64,000 nucleotides of DNA from Pseudomonas viridiflava. Lineage in GTDB: Bacteria > Pseudomonadota > Gammaproteobacteria > Pseudomonadales > Pseudomonadaceae. Where the stretch lies: positions 1 to 64,000 of the forward strand of contig NZ_UPSE01000449.1 in the NCBI RefSeq assembly GCF_900573885.1, read 5' to 3'. The notes below the pieces were generated by a model, which saw only the letters and a program-made list of their open reading frames with translations, ran no database searches and had not been told where the DNA came from. Positions 52,958 through 62,732 of the stretch are shown here, in pieces. Position 1 is the first letter of the stretch; each line of letters starts with the position of its first letter. A program made the position numbers and the translations under genes.

Positions 52958-54133
52958 ATGACCCTGTCTTTCAAACTTTCTGCAGCGCTAGTGTCGTTAC
53001 TTCTATCGGCGCCGATACTTGCGCAGAGTTGCATAGACGTAGCGGGCAGTCGTATTGAACCGGGCGTTGTTTACGATGCCCGTCACCAGTGCGGTACATG
53101 TGCAGGTCAACGTGCAAAACCTTTGCTCTGCGGCGCTATTAATCGAATGATGGTGCCGTACTGGTCTTCCACCGCAGATGTGGTTTCCATTCCAGAACGG
53201 GGTTACTGGGGCCATCCCACCGCGAATAACGCCGCAGAAGGCACCCTTGCTGCGGCAAAGGAGGCTTTGAACGCGAATTATCGGATCATGCGTTTCAACG
53301 TTTTTTTTACTGGCTTCGACAAGTCGGGTCAGCACCAATTGCTAACCGGCCGGCTCGTTCCCATGAAGGCGTACGGCGGCCCAGCGGATAAATACGTGTG
53401 GGATTACCCTGCCGAAGCGCTGACGACCTTTCACATCCGCAAACGCGATCAGTCCCGCAGCTTCGATAAGGATGATCGACTCGTATTATTCGCCGACCTT
53501 CTCCAATGGGCCGTGCAGAACCAGGTGCTGCTAATTGTTAATCCAGTTACTGATTATGCAATGGCACAGGTTTTAGAGCTCGGACGATCAACCGGAGCAC
53601 TGGCTCATATTGCTTTAAAGCCAAACAGCCTTGGTTTCCAGCAGACGAGGGAGGCATTATACAGCCACCTTCCCAATTTATATTCCAGTTATGAAGGGCA
53701 ATTTCTGTGGCATCCGCCTGTTAATGACAAGGCCACTGACAGCTGGAATGTTGCGCGAAGCCGTATTGACGATTGGCACAGCAATACAGGGCAATCCAAA
53801 CAGGTGTTGGCATACCAGGTATATCTTTATAGCAATACTCACTGGAGTACATTGCCGTTAAAGGCTGGCGATAGTAACTACGTCAACCTAATCGAATATA
53901 TAAAAGCGCTGACTCCAACCGGCAAGCGCACCAGTATGTGGGCCTTAGACGCAATGGGGGATAAAGGTTGGCTGCATAGCGACTACACCTGGAATTTCTG
54001 GGCGAATAGTGCGGCCGATACGCGTGGCAGTCCTTGGCGGAACTTGGCTTACAAGTTCGCTACGCACCTCGCAATAATCAGCGACCGGCCGGAGTGGTAC
54101 AAAAACTTAACGACGAACCCATACCCGCCATAA
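52958..54133 (+). CDS. Secreted GDPD-superfamily-like protein, paralogue 2, catalytically degenerate
   Basis: 391 residues, clearly homologous along its length to the gene at 50945: same signal-Cys block (CIDVAG..QCGTCAGQRAKPLLC) and C-terminus (DAMGDKGWL, DTRG, ATHLAIISDRPEWY). The GDPD positions have changed: HRG to ERG (Glu80), ENT to EGT, EFD to RFN (Arg112, Asn114). It cannot be a standard phosphodiesterase. The SD is weak (GGGAAAA). Confidence 0.75.
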   Translation: MTLSFKLSAALVSLLLSAPILAQSCIDVAGSRIEPGVVYDARHQCGTCAGQRAKPLLCGAINRMMVPYWSSTADVVSIPERGYWGHPTANNAAEGTLAAAKEALNANYRIMRFNVFFTGFDKSGQHQLLTGRLVPMKAYGGPADKYVWDYPAEALTTFHIRKRDQSRSFDKDDRLVLFADLLQWAVQNQVLLIVNPVTDYAMAQVLELGRSTGALAHIALKPNSLGFQQTREALYSHLPNLYSSYEGQFLWHPPVNDKATDSWNVARSRIDDWHSNTGQSKQVLAYQVYLYSNTHWSTLPLKAGDSNYVNLIEYIKALTPTGKRTSMWALDAMGDKGWLHSDYTWNFWANSAADTRGSPWRNLAYKFATHLAIISDRPEWYKNLTTNPYPP

Positions 54134-54288
54134 AAGTTAAGAGCTGACGCATGAAATATAATTTACTTGTTTATTGCATTGTCTTAACTAGCGCGCGCCA
54201 AGCTCACATTACCCCAAAATCAACTGATTGATTACCACGCTTACGGCATGCGGGCTTTCTAAACTGAACCATGTCCGAGGAAATACAA

Positions 54289-54669
54289 ATGAAACATATA
54301 GCAAGCGGCACCCTGAAATTAACCCTACTCGCATTGTTCGGATTTGCTCTAGCAAACACGGCCCATGCGGCTGAGTCATGCTTCGGAGGAGGCTATATTA
54401 AACAGGTTTTTGCCAACGACCCCGAATTCATCTCCAAAGGTATAATCGGGATACGCGTGCTGCATGATGATGGCCAAACCAGGCATTACAATACCCACGG
54501 CACATATCCGCTGAATGACCCGGTCGCTCGCTCTCTTCTACAGCAGGCAACCACCGCGCTTGTCGCTCAAACCCGCGTGGAGGTGGGGGTTTTAGATAAA
54601 TGCACGAATACCCAGCCGCTCGGTAAACGGGTCTGGATCCGATATTGGAGCGGTCTCACGCTGGGATAA
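54289..54669 (+). CDS. Small secreted protein of unknown function
   Basis: 126 residues from the ATG at 54289, which has GAGGA 7 bp upstream (an ATG 18 bp earlier overlaps that site). Signal peptide ending NTAHA, then AESCFGGGYIKQVF and DKCTN, so one possible disulfide. The domain looks beta-rich. Family not recognised. Same strand and low-GC style as the preceding genes, after a 155-bp gap. Confidence 0.65.
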   Translation: MKHIASGTLKLTLLALFGFALANTAHAAESCFGGGYIKQVFANDPEFISKGIIGIRVLHDDGQTRHYNTHGTYPLNDPVARSLLQQATTALVAQTRVEVGVLDKCTNTQPLGKRVWIRYWSGLTLG

Positions 54670-54685
54670 CAAGGGAGAAGACGAT

Positions 54686-54708
54686 GAGGGCCCGCCAGGC
54701 CCTCTTTT
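54686..54708 (+). terminator. Rho-independent terminator closing the AT-rich island
   Basis: Perfect 7-bp stem GAGGGCC / GGCCCTC, five-base loop, TTTT tail, 16 bp after the stop of the small secreted protein gene. Confidence 0.85.
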
Positions 54709-55196
54709 CGGTCGCCAGCTGAACGGGTCCCGCTTCCAGCTTAGGCCCGCTAACGCATCTGGGGCGCCGGGCCTGTTCTGGTGAAGAAACGTACAACTCT
54801 CGCCAGGCCGCGCCGGGATAGGTTCAAGCCAGGTCTTACCCAGCTTATCCACAACTCAATCCACAGCCTGACTGGATAACTTCTCCACAGCCGTGAATCA
54901 ATTTCTCGTAAAGCGCTCAAAATACGCGGATATCGGTTGACAGCGTCTGTGCATAACTGAGCGAAACGTGGCGCTCGGCGACCTGCTCAATTAACGTACA
55001 AATCCCGCCAGGGCACGCCAACCCGGGTCTCCAGCGAACGCTCCCATGCTTATCCACAGCACTGCCCACAGAGATTGGGGGAAACTCGGCAAATGGCGGG
55101 TTGATCCGCCGAAGCGTGGATAACTATTTGTTTTCTCAAAACAAACACGTTTGATCAAAAAATAGCCCATTCCCCGCAGGCCCCGCCAATTGGCGT

Positions 55197-55253
55197 TCCT
55201 TGCCACCTTTACCCATCTTATCCACAGAACGCCCCACAGCTTTTGGGGACAGT
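55197..55253 (+). repeat. 57-bp DnaA-box repeat unit, copy A
   Basis: Differs from copy B (55944-56000) at a single position (55216). It contains TTATCCACAG, CCCCACAG and TTTTGGGGACAG, and could fold into a CCCCACAG/TTTTGGGG stem. Confidence 0.85.
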
Positions 55254-55943
55254 ATTTAAACGCACTCGATGACCTGTGGATAGATCGTCGAAAAGCCCTT
55301 GATTTTTGCCCGCATCGTCGACCGATATTCACAGCAGCCGCAAACCACTGTACATATCCACAGCTTCGCACAAAAACTAACCGAGCTACTGCACTGAGAC
55401 TCGGAAAGCCAGGTAAATCGCTGTTTTTCGGGAATAAATTACGTCGATCAAAAAATCTACAATTGGCGCTAGCCCACGCGATTTCACGCTAAGACTGAGC
55501 TTTCCCCATTTTGCCCACAGAATTATCCACAGGTTTTGGGGACAGTTATTTTAGTGATCAATAGCGCCTACAAATCTGCGGCAAAAGCGCAAAGCCTTTC
55601 GGTCAGTCCACAGCCAAAAGGCGACAATGTGCAAAAGTGCGGGCGTAGCGTGGAAACAGCTTGCTCCACGGCTACGGATATGCCGTAAACAGCGCTGCGG
55701 GAGGATTGATCAATAACTGCGCAAAGCGCTGGAGGCCTGGTGTTCACTGGGCTGAACAGATTGCTCCCGCGCTTATCCACAGCACTGCCCACAGTTGTTG
55801 GGGGCAAGTTGTGCGCCGAACACTACGTGAGCTTTGCGAACCGCGAAAGTCGCGCTAAGGCGTTGTTTTAACGTTGAAACTGATCCAAAAAGCAGCGCTG
55901 TTCAAAAAACCCGCAGAGTTCGCCAGAGCCCATGAACAGCGGC

Positions 55944-56000
55944 TCCTTGCCACCTTTACCCACCTTATCCACAGAACGCCCCACAGCTTTTGGGGACAGT
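55944..56000 (+). repeat. 57-bp DnaA-box repeat unit, copy B
   Basis: 56 of 57 positions equal copy A, 747 bp away. It ends exactly at the base before the stop codon of the ornithine cyclodeaminase-family gene (56001), so it may also serve as that gene's 3' end. Confidence 0.85.
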
Positions 56001-56939
56001 TCACAGGGCCGGCTGCTGAGCCAGTAGTGTCTTGGCGGCAATCAGGTCTTCCAGCGCAAACCCGACGGATTTGAACAGGGTGATTTCGTCTGCGTTGAGA
56101 CGCTGGCCGCGCCCATTGAGCAAATCCCGCAGCTCCACGGCAATCGCTTGCTCGCTGATGGCACCGTCGGCGAGGGCGAATAACAGATCGCCCGCTTCTT
56201 CCAACGCGCCCTCACGGGTGTCGACCACGATTCGTGCGCGGCCAACAGCGGCTGAGTCGGTTTCTCGCATGCTCGGCAGAAAGGCGCCGACCAGGTCCAG
56301 ATGGCTGCCAGGCTTCAGCCAGGCGCCCAGCACCAGCGGTTCCCGTGAAGTGGTGATGCAGGTGATGCTGTCGGCCTGCTCGACGCTGGCTTGCAGGTTG
56401 CTGCTGGCAGCGACGGGGAAGCCCTCGCCTTGCAGCTGTGCAACCAAGGGCGCGAGCTTCTCCGGGCTGCGGCCCCAGATTTCGATGTGGCGATAAGGCC
56501 GCACGCAGCAATGGGCGCGCACCATATGCGCGGCCAGGGTGCCGCTGCCGACGATCAGCAATCGCTCGGCGTCTTTGCGCACCAGGTAGTCCGCCGCCAG
56601 CGCCGAGGTGCAGGCCGTGCGGCGAGCGGTCATTTCCGAGGCTTCCAGCAATGCCAGCGGCTGACCGGTCTCGTCATCGAACAGGGTGAACACGGCCGCC
56701 ACGGAGGGCAGTTTGCGGGCGCTGTTGTGGGGGAACACGGTAACCAGCTTTACCCCGATGCCCTGCCCTTTCTGCCACACCGGCATGTGCAGCAGACTGG
56801 CGTCGTGCGGAAGGTCGTGACAGCCACGCACGGGCGCCTCGCAGGCAACGGCCAGGCCGGTGCGCAGGGCTTCGATAAGCGGAGCGTAATCCAGCGCGCG
56901 AGCGACGTCGGCGTTGGTGAAAAAACGGAGGGTGTGCAT
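56001..56939 (-). CDS. Ornithine cyclodeaminase / mu-crystallin family protein
   Basis: 312 residues. NAD(P)-binding Rossmann motif LLIVGSGTLAAHMVRAH, substrate-side GVKLVTVFPHN and ASEMTARRTACTSALAADYL, and the family motif GSHLDLVGAFLPSMRETD. Relatives include ornithine cyclodeaminase, alanine dehydrogenase and delta1-pyrroline-2-carboxylate reductase; the variable-site residues do not let me choose. Its 3' end borders the DnaA-box array. Confidence 0.85.
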   Translation of the reverse strand: MHTLRFFTNADVARALDYAPLIEALRTGLAVACEAPVRGCHDLPHDASLLHMPVWQKGQGIGVKLVTVFPHNSARKLPSVAAVFTLFDDETGQPLALLEASEMTARRTACTSALAADYLVRKDAERLLIVGSGTLAAHMVRAHCCVRPYRHIEIWGRSPEKLAPLVAQLQGEGFPVAASSNLQASVEQADSITCITTSREPLVLGAWLKPGSHLDLVGAFLPSMRETDSAAVGRARIVVDTREGALEEAGDLLFALADGAISEQAIAVELRDLLNGRGQRLNADEITLFKSVGFALEDLIAAKTLLAQQPAL

Positions 56940-56979
56940 GTGACGGTGCTCCTGCTGCCCTTGTGGAGCGCTAAGAGCT

Positions 56980-57025
56980 CGCGGCTAAAGCCGCTCCCAC
57001 AGGTGTGAGAGCGGCTTTAGCCGCG
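56980..57025. repeat. Pseudomonas REP hairpin
   Basis: Inverted repeat of the GCGGCTAAAGCCGCTCCCACA type: the arm 56980-57001 pairs with 57004-57025 with one mismatch, each arm itself containing a small palindrome. This is the common REP family of fluorescent pseudomonads, in the gap between two minus-strand genes. Confidence 0.88.
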
Positions 57026-57060
57026 ATGCAGGCGACGCTGCAAAGGGCAGTATCGAAATC

Positions 57061-57083
57061 CAAAAGCGCCTGCGAACAGGCGC
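57061..57083 (-). terminator. Rho-independent terminator of the bra operon
   Basis: Minus strand stem GCGCCTG-TTCG-CAGGCGC followed by TTTTG. The UUCG tetraloop makes it very stable. It lies a few bases past the braG stop. Confidence 0.88.
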
Positions 57084-57087
57084 GTTA

Positions 57088-57800
57088 TCAGTGCCCGCCC
57101 AAATAGGCGTTGCGCACGTCTTCGTTACCCAACAGTTCCTGCCCGGTGCCGGTCATGCGGATTTCGCCGTTGACCATCACGTAGCCGCGGTCCGACAGGC
57201 GCAGGGCGTGGTTGGCGTTCTGTTCCACCAGAAAGATGGTCATGCCGGTTTTCGCCAATTCCTTGAGCGTGGCGAAAATGTGTTTAACCACAATCGGCGC
57301 CAGGCCCAGGCTTGGCTCGTCCAGCAGCAATAACTTTGGCCGGCTCATCAACGCACGAGCGATGGCGAGCATTTGCTGTTCGCCACCGGACATGGTCATG
57401 GCGCGCTGGTTGCGGCGCTCCAGCAAGCGCGGGAACAGTTCGAACATGCGCTGCATGTCTTCGTCTGCGTGCTTGGCACCAATTGGAATGGTGCCCATCA
57501 GCAGGTTCTCTTCCACGCTCATGTCGGGAAACACGCGGCGCCCTTCCGGCGATTGCGCGATTCCGTTGGAGGCCACGAAGTGCGACGACTTGTTGGTGAT
57601 GTCGATGCCGCCATAGACGATGCTGCCGCCACTGGCGCGCGGCTGGCCGAAGATCGACATCAGCAGCGTGGATTTGCCCGCGCCGTTGGCGCCGATCAGG
57701 CTCACCGTTTCACCTTCGTTGATGTGCAGATTGACCTTTTTCAGCGCCTGAATCGGCCCGTAAAACACGTCTACGTCTTTGAATTCGAGGATCGGCTTGC

Positions 57801-57804
<4 letters not shown>
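57088..57804 (-). CDS. braG: Branched-chain amino acid ABC transporter ATP-binding protein (LivF-type)
   Basis: 238 residues: Walker A GANGAGKS, signature MSGGEQQMLAIARAL, Walker B LLLLDEPSLGLAP, H-loop VEQNAN. The LivF family is the shorter of the two ATPases of the Leu/Ile/Val importer. The start overlaps the braF stop by 4 bp. Confidence 0.95.
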
Positions 57805-58672
<868 letters not shown>

Positions 58673-58676
<4 letters not shown>

Positions 58677-59953
58677 GGCTTCACTCCTTTACGAATCGCG
58701 TAACCGTTGCGGCTGATGCGCACCAGGCCGCGTGGACGCCAGATCATCATCAGCACCATGAGGATGCCGAACATCAACACCCGGTACTCGGCAAAGCTGC
58801 GCAACAGCTCAGGCGCCACCGTGAGTACAAACGCGGCAATCACCACGCCCAGCGTCGAGCCGAGGCCGCCGAGCACGATGATCGCCAGGATCAACGCCGA
58901 CTCGAAGAAGGTGAATGATGAGGGGTCGATAAAGCCCTGCTTGGTGGCGAAGAACACACCAGCCAAACCGGCAATCGAGGCGCCGATCATGAATGCCGAG
59001 AGCTTGACCAACACGTGGTTGAGGCCCATGGCGCGGCAGGCGATTTCGTCTTCGCGCAAGGCTTCCCAGGCGCGGCCGACCGGCATGTGGGTCAGGCGGT
59101 GTTTCACGTAGAGAACGGCCATTACGACGATGAACAGCACCACAAAGGTGAAGATCAATTCGGCGTTGGGGTTGTAGCTCACGCCCAGCCATTCGTGGAT
59201 CGGCACATGGCCTTCTTCCTTGGCGCGGCGGCCGAATTCCAGACCGAACAGGGTCGGGCCGGGAATCGGAATACCGTTCGGGCCGTTGGTGAGTGACACC
59301 CAGTTGTTCAGCACCAGGCGAATGATTTCACCGAACCCCAGGGTGACGATGGCGAGGTAATCGCCGTGCATTCGTAACACCGGGAAGCCGAGTAACGCAC
59401 CGGCAAACGCGGCGAGAATCATCGACAGCGGAATCATCGCCCAAAAGCCCAGGCCGAGGTATTCGTAGCCCAGGCCCAGGCCGTAAGCGCCAATGGCGTA
59501 GAAGCCGACGAAGCCCAGGTCCAGCAGCCCGGCAAGGCCGACCACGATGTTCAGGCCCAGGCCCAACAGCACGTAGATCAAGCCGAGAATGACTACCGAA
59601 AGCAGGTATTTGTTGGCGAAAAACGGGAAGCAGATCGCCAGCAGAATCAGCACCGGAATCACGAAACGCAGCGTCGACTTATGCCCTGCCGGCAACACAT
59701 GCACGCCGCTGTCGCGGTTCTGCATGGAGTGGGCAATCTTCTTTCCTTGCGGGGTTTGCAGGAACAGGCTGAGGCAGAAGCGCCCCGCCATGACGATGCC
59801 CACCAGAATGGCCAGACGCTGCGGGTGCAGGTCGAAGCTGTAGCCCTGCAGCACAATGCCAACGATGGGACCGAACACGATCAGGGAAATAAGGCCAGCG
59901 AGAACGGTGTCGATCAGGCAGCGCTTGATATCAATAGAGTTGCTTGCCGACAT
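58673..59953 (-). CDS. braE: Branched-chain amino acid ABC transporter permease (LivM-type)
   Basis: 426 residues. An N-terminal extra helical domain (~100 residues, the LivM/LivH N-terminal domain) precedes about eight permease helices. The EAA-like coupling segment is RAWEALREDEIACRAMGLNHVLVKLSAF. Starts 3 bp after the braD stop. Confidence 0.94.
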
Positions 59954-59956
59954 GGC

Positions 59957-60871
<915 letters not shown>

Positions 60872-61001
60872 TGACGCAGTCTCGTCTGTTGGGGTCAGGG
60901 CCTGGGGTTCGGCCTGCCGCCTCTAGTGATAGACGGGTACTGCTGCCCAAGGCGGCCAAAACTGGCCGCACTTGCAAGACACCCAGCAGTGCCCAGAAGC
61001 A

Positions 61002-61038
61002 CTAACCGCCCGGGTACTTGTAGTACCAGAGCGGTTAG
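61002..61038 (-). terminator. Hairpin between braC and braD (attenuator or mRNA stabiliser)
   Basis: Nested stem: CTAACCGC (61002-61009) with GCGGTTAG (61031-61038) and inside it GGTACT (61013-61018) with AGTACC (61022-61027), loop of three. No T-run follows, so it is more likely to protect the braC mRNA or attenuate than to stop transcription fully. Confidence 0.6.
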
Positions 61039-61126
61039 CCGAGTCAGTGGTCTGTACGGTTAAAGCGCACGTCGCGGTTCGCCAGGCGAAGCCGCAGGGT
61101 CCGATTACTCATACAAACCACCGGTC

Positions 61127-62251
61127 TTACTGCTGGTGGTATTTGCCTTTGTCATCCCACTCGTACATCACGTAGTCGGAGACTTTCAGGTCGCCTTTCT
61201 TATCCCACTCTTTGGAGCCCATAACGGTTTTCACCGGGTTGGACTTCAGCCAGGCGCTCGCCTTGGCGCCGTCGGTGCCTTTGATGCCGGTGAAGGCAGC
61301 AGCGATAGACTGCATGGCAGCGTAGGAATACAGGGTATAGCCTTCCGGCTCGTAGCCGCTGGCGCGGAATTTCTCGATAACCGGCTTGCCGTCAGCGATG
61401 TTGCGCGGGTCGGCGCCGAAGGTCATCAGCACGCCTTTGGTGTACTGAGCACCGCCTGCGGTGGTGACGAGTTCGTCGGTCACGATGCCGTCGCCGGAGA
61501 TGAACAGTGCGGTCGAACCTTGTTCACGCAGCTGACGTACCAGCGGACCGGCTTCAGCGTGCAGGCCACCGAAGTACACGACTTCAGCGCCCGAGGAACG
61601 GATTTTGGTGACCAGGGCGTTGAAGTCTTTCTCGCCACGGGTCAGGCCTTCGTACAGCACTTCTTTCACGCCGCGCTTGGTCAGCTGAGCTTTGGTAGCG
61701 TCTGCCAGGCCTTGGCCGTAGGTGTCTTTGTCGTGAATGATCGCGACTTTGGTCAGCTTCAGTTTGTCGACGATGTAGTCGCCGGCCACCACGCCTTGCT
61801 GGTCGTCACGACCGCAGATACGGAATTCGCCAGTCAGACCGCGCTCGGTCACCGTCGGGTTGGTGGACGCTGGAGTAATGGAAATGATGCCGGCTTCGTC
61901 ATAAACCTCGGAAGCAGGGATGGTCGACGAGGAGCAGAAGTGGCCGATAACGGCGACTGCTTTGTCCGAGTCCACCAGACGGTTGGCAACTGCTACGGCC
62001 TGTTTCGGCTCGCAGGCGTCGTCGCCTTTAACCAGTTTGATCTGTTCGCCATTGATACCGCCTGCGGCGTTGATATCGGCCGCGGCCTGCTCGGCGCCCT
62101 TCCACAATTGCTCACCAAATGCGGCATTACCACCGGTCATCGGACCGGCTACACCGATAACGATATCGGCAAAAGCAACGGAAGACAGGCTCATAGCACT
62201 GGCAACCGCGAACGCCAGAATACCTTTCTTAAAAGTTTTCTTGTGAGGCAT
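61127..62251 (-). CDS. braC: Periplasmic Leu/Ile/Val/Ala/Thr-binding protein
   Basis: 374 residues from the ATG at 62251 (MPHKKTFKKGILAFAVASAMSLSSVAFA signal peptide); the frame is open upstream but lies in the 5' UTR. Periplasmic binding protein type 1: DIVIGVAGPMTGGNAAFGEQLWKGAEQAAADINAAGG and a ligand-binding CSSSTIPAS segment. Supplies branched-chain amino acids to BraDEFG. Made from a sigma-54-type promoter 45-60 bp upstream. Confidence 0.95.
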   Translation of the reverse strand: MPHKKTFKKGILAFAVASAMSLSSVAFADIVIGVAGPMTGGNAAFGEQLWKGAEQAAADINAAGGINGEQIKLVKGDDACEPKQAVAVANRLVDSDKAVAVIGHFCSSSTIPASEVYDEAGIISITPASTNPTVTERGLTGEFRICGRDDQQGVVAGDYIVDKLKLTKVAIIHDKDTYGQGLADATKAQLTKRGVKEVLYEGLTRGEKDFNALVTKIRSSGAEVVYFGGLHAEAGPLVRQLREQGSTALFISGDGIVTDELVTTAGGAQYTKGVLMTFGADPRNIADGKPVIEKFRASGYEPEGYTLYSYAAMQSIAAAFTGIKGTDGAKASAWLKSNPVKTVMGSKEWDKKGDLKVSDYVMYEWDDKGKYHQQ

Positions 62252-62294
62252 GGAGTTTTGCTCCTGAGGGGTTATGTGAAGGCGCTGAGGAAAG

Positions 62295-62310
62295 AGCAAG
62301 CGGCGTGCCA
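62295..62310 (-). promoter_or_regulatory. Sigma-54 promoter of braC
   Basis: Minus strand TGGCACG-CCGC-TTGCT: all bases of the -24/-12 consensus TGGCACG-N4-TTGCW match. Transcription would start near 62284, giving a ~33-nt 5' UTR before the braC ATG. Sigma-54 promoters need an enhancer-binding activator, and a regular repeat array lies upstream. Confidence 0.85.
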
Positions 62311-62380
62311 CACGCTTTTTAATCCGTGAAAAAAACTTGAAAGGTTTTACCCATGGCTGCGAAAGGCCCTACATCGGGAG

Positions 62381-62479
62381 GGTGCAACCCATCAAAATCG
62401 CAAGGTGCAACCATTCGGAAAAATTAAGAGCAACCTAACGATCGGGCAAGAGCAACCAAGCACCCCAATCAGGGCAACT
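62381..62479 (-). repeat. Five-copy direct repeat array upstream of the braC sigma-54 promoter
   Basis: On the plus strand GGTGCAACC at 62381 and 62404, AGAGCAACC at 62427 and 62449, AGGGCAACT at 62471: spacings of 23, 23, 22 and 22 bp, about two helical turns. Copies share the core GCAAC. They are 71 to 170 bp upstream of the sigma-54 promoter, where activator sites normally lie. The protein that binds is not known to me. Confidence 0.75.
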
Positions 62480-62641
62480 CGTCGTAACTGTACTTGTCAC
62501 CGAAGTGCACACCACTGGTGCGCTAAATGCGGGCACGCGCACCAATACAGGCTAGTGCAGCGATTCATCAACATTGGGAGCAGGTCGCGTTTTGGGTGAA
62601 AAAAGGCACATAGCTGTACTGGTCGGGGGCCGATGACGGGG

Positions 62642-62723
62642 CTGTTGGGCTTCGCCTGCGGCTCAACCCAACCTACGGAACGCCGCCAGTAGGTTGGGTT
62701 GAGCCGCAGGCGAAGCCCAACAG
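62642..62723. repeat. Perfect 35-bp inverted repeat element
   Basis: Arms 62642-62676 and 62689-62723 are exact inverse complements with a 12-bp spacer (core GTTGGGCTTCGCCTGCGGC). It is a dispersed hairpin element seen in pseudomonads, placed 10 bp past the stop of the FAD oxidoreductase gene, so it may act as that gene's terminator. The rest of 62252-62732 holds the braC promoter region and no gene. Confidence 0.88.
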
Positions 62724-62732
62724 GGGCCACCG

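Larger units (their letters stand above)
54709..56000. repeat. 1.3-kb non-coding array of DnaA boxes in a repeated unit
   Basis: No gene is visible. Six perfect DnaA boxes TTATCCACA, all on the plus strand, start at 54845, 55050, 55218, 55523, 55773 and 55965. Near-matches include TTATGCACA on the minus strand (54948-54956), CGTGGATAA (~55115), TGTGGATAG (55275-55283) and ATATCCACA (~55354). Around four boxes the unit is TTATCCACAG-n6-CCCACAG-n5-TTGGGG. No dnaA, dnaN, rpmH or repA gene is in view, so this is not evidently oriC. Confidence 0.8.

Noticed and set aside
54709-56000. Chromosomal oriC
   Set aside because: The Pseudomonas origin lies beside dnaA/dnaN or rpmH/rnpA; none of these is in view, and no clear AT-rich unwinding element with 13-mers was seen. 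Kept only as a DnaA-box array.
54709-56000. CRISPR array
   Set aside because: Repeat units are irregularly spaced (168-305 bp), vary in sequence, and no cas gene is present.
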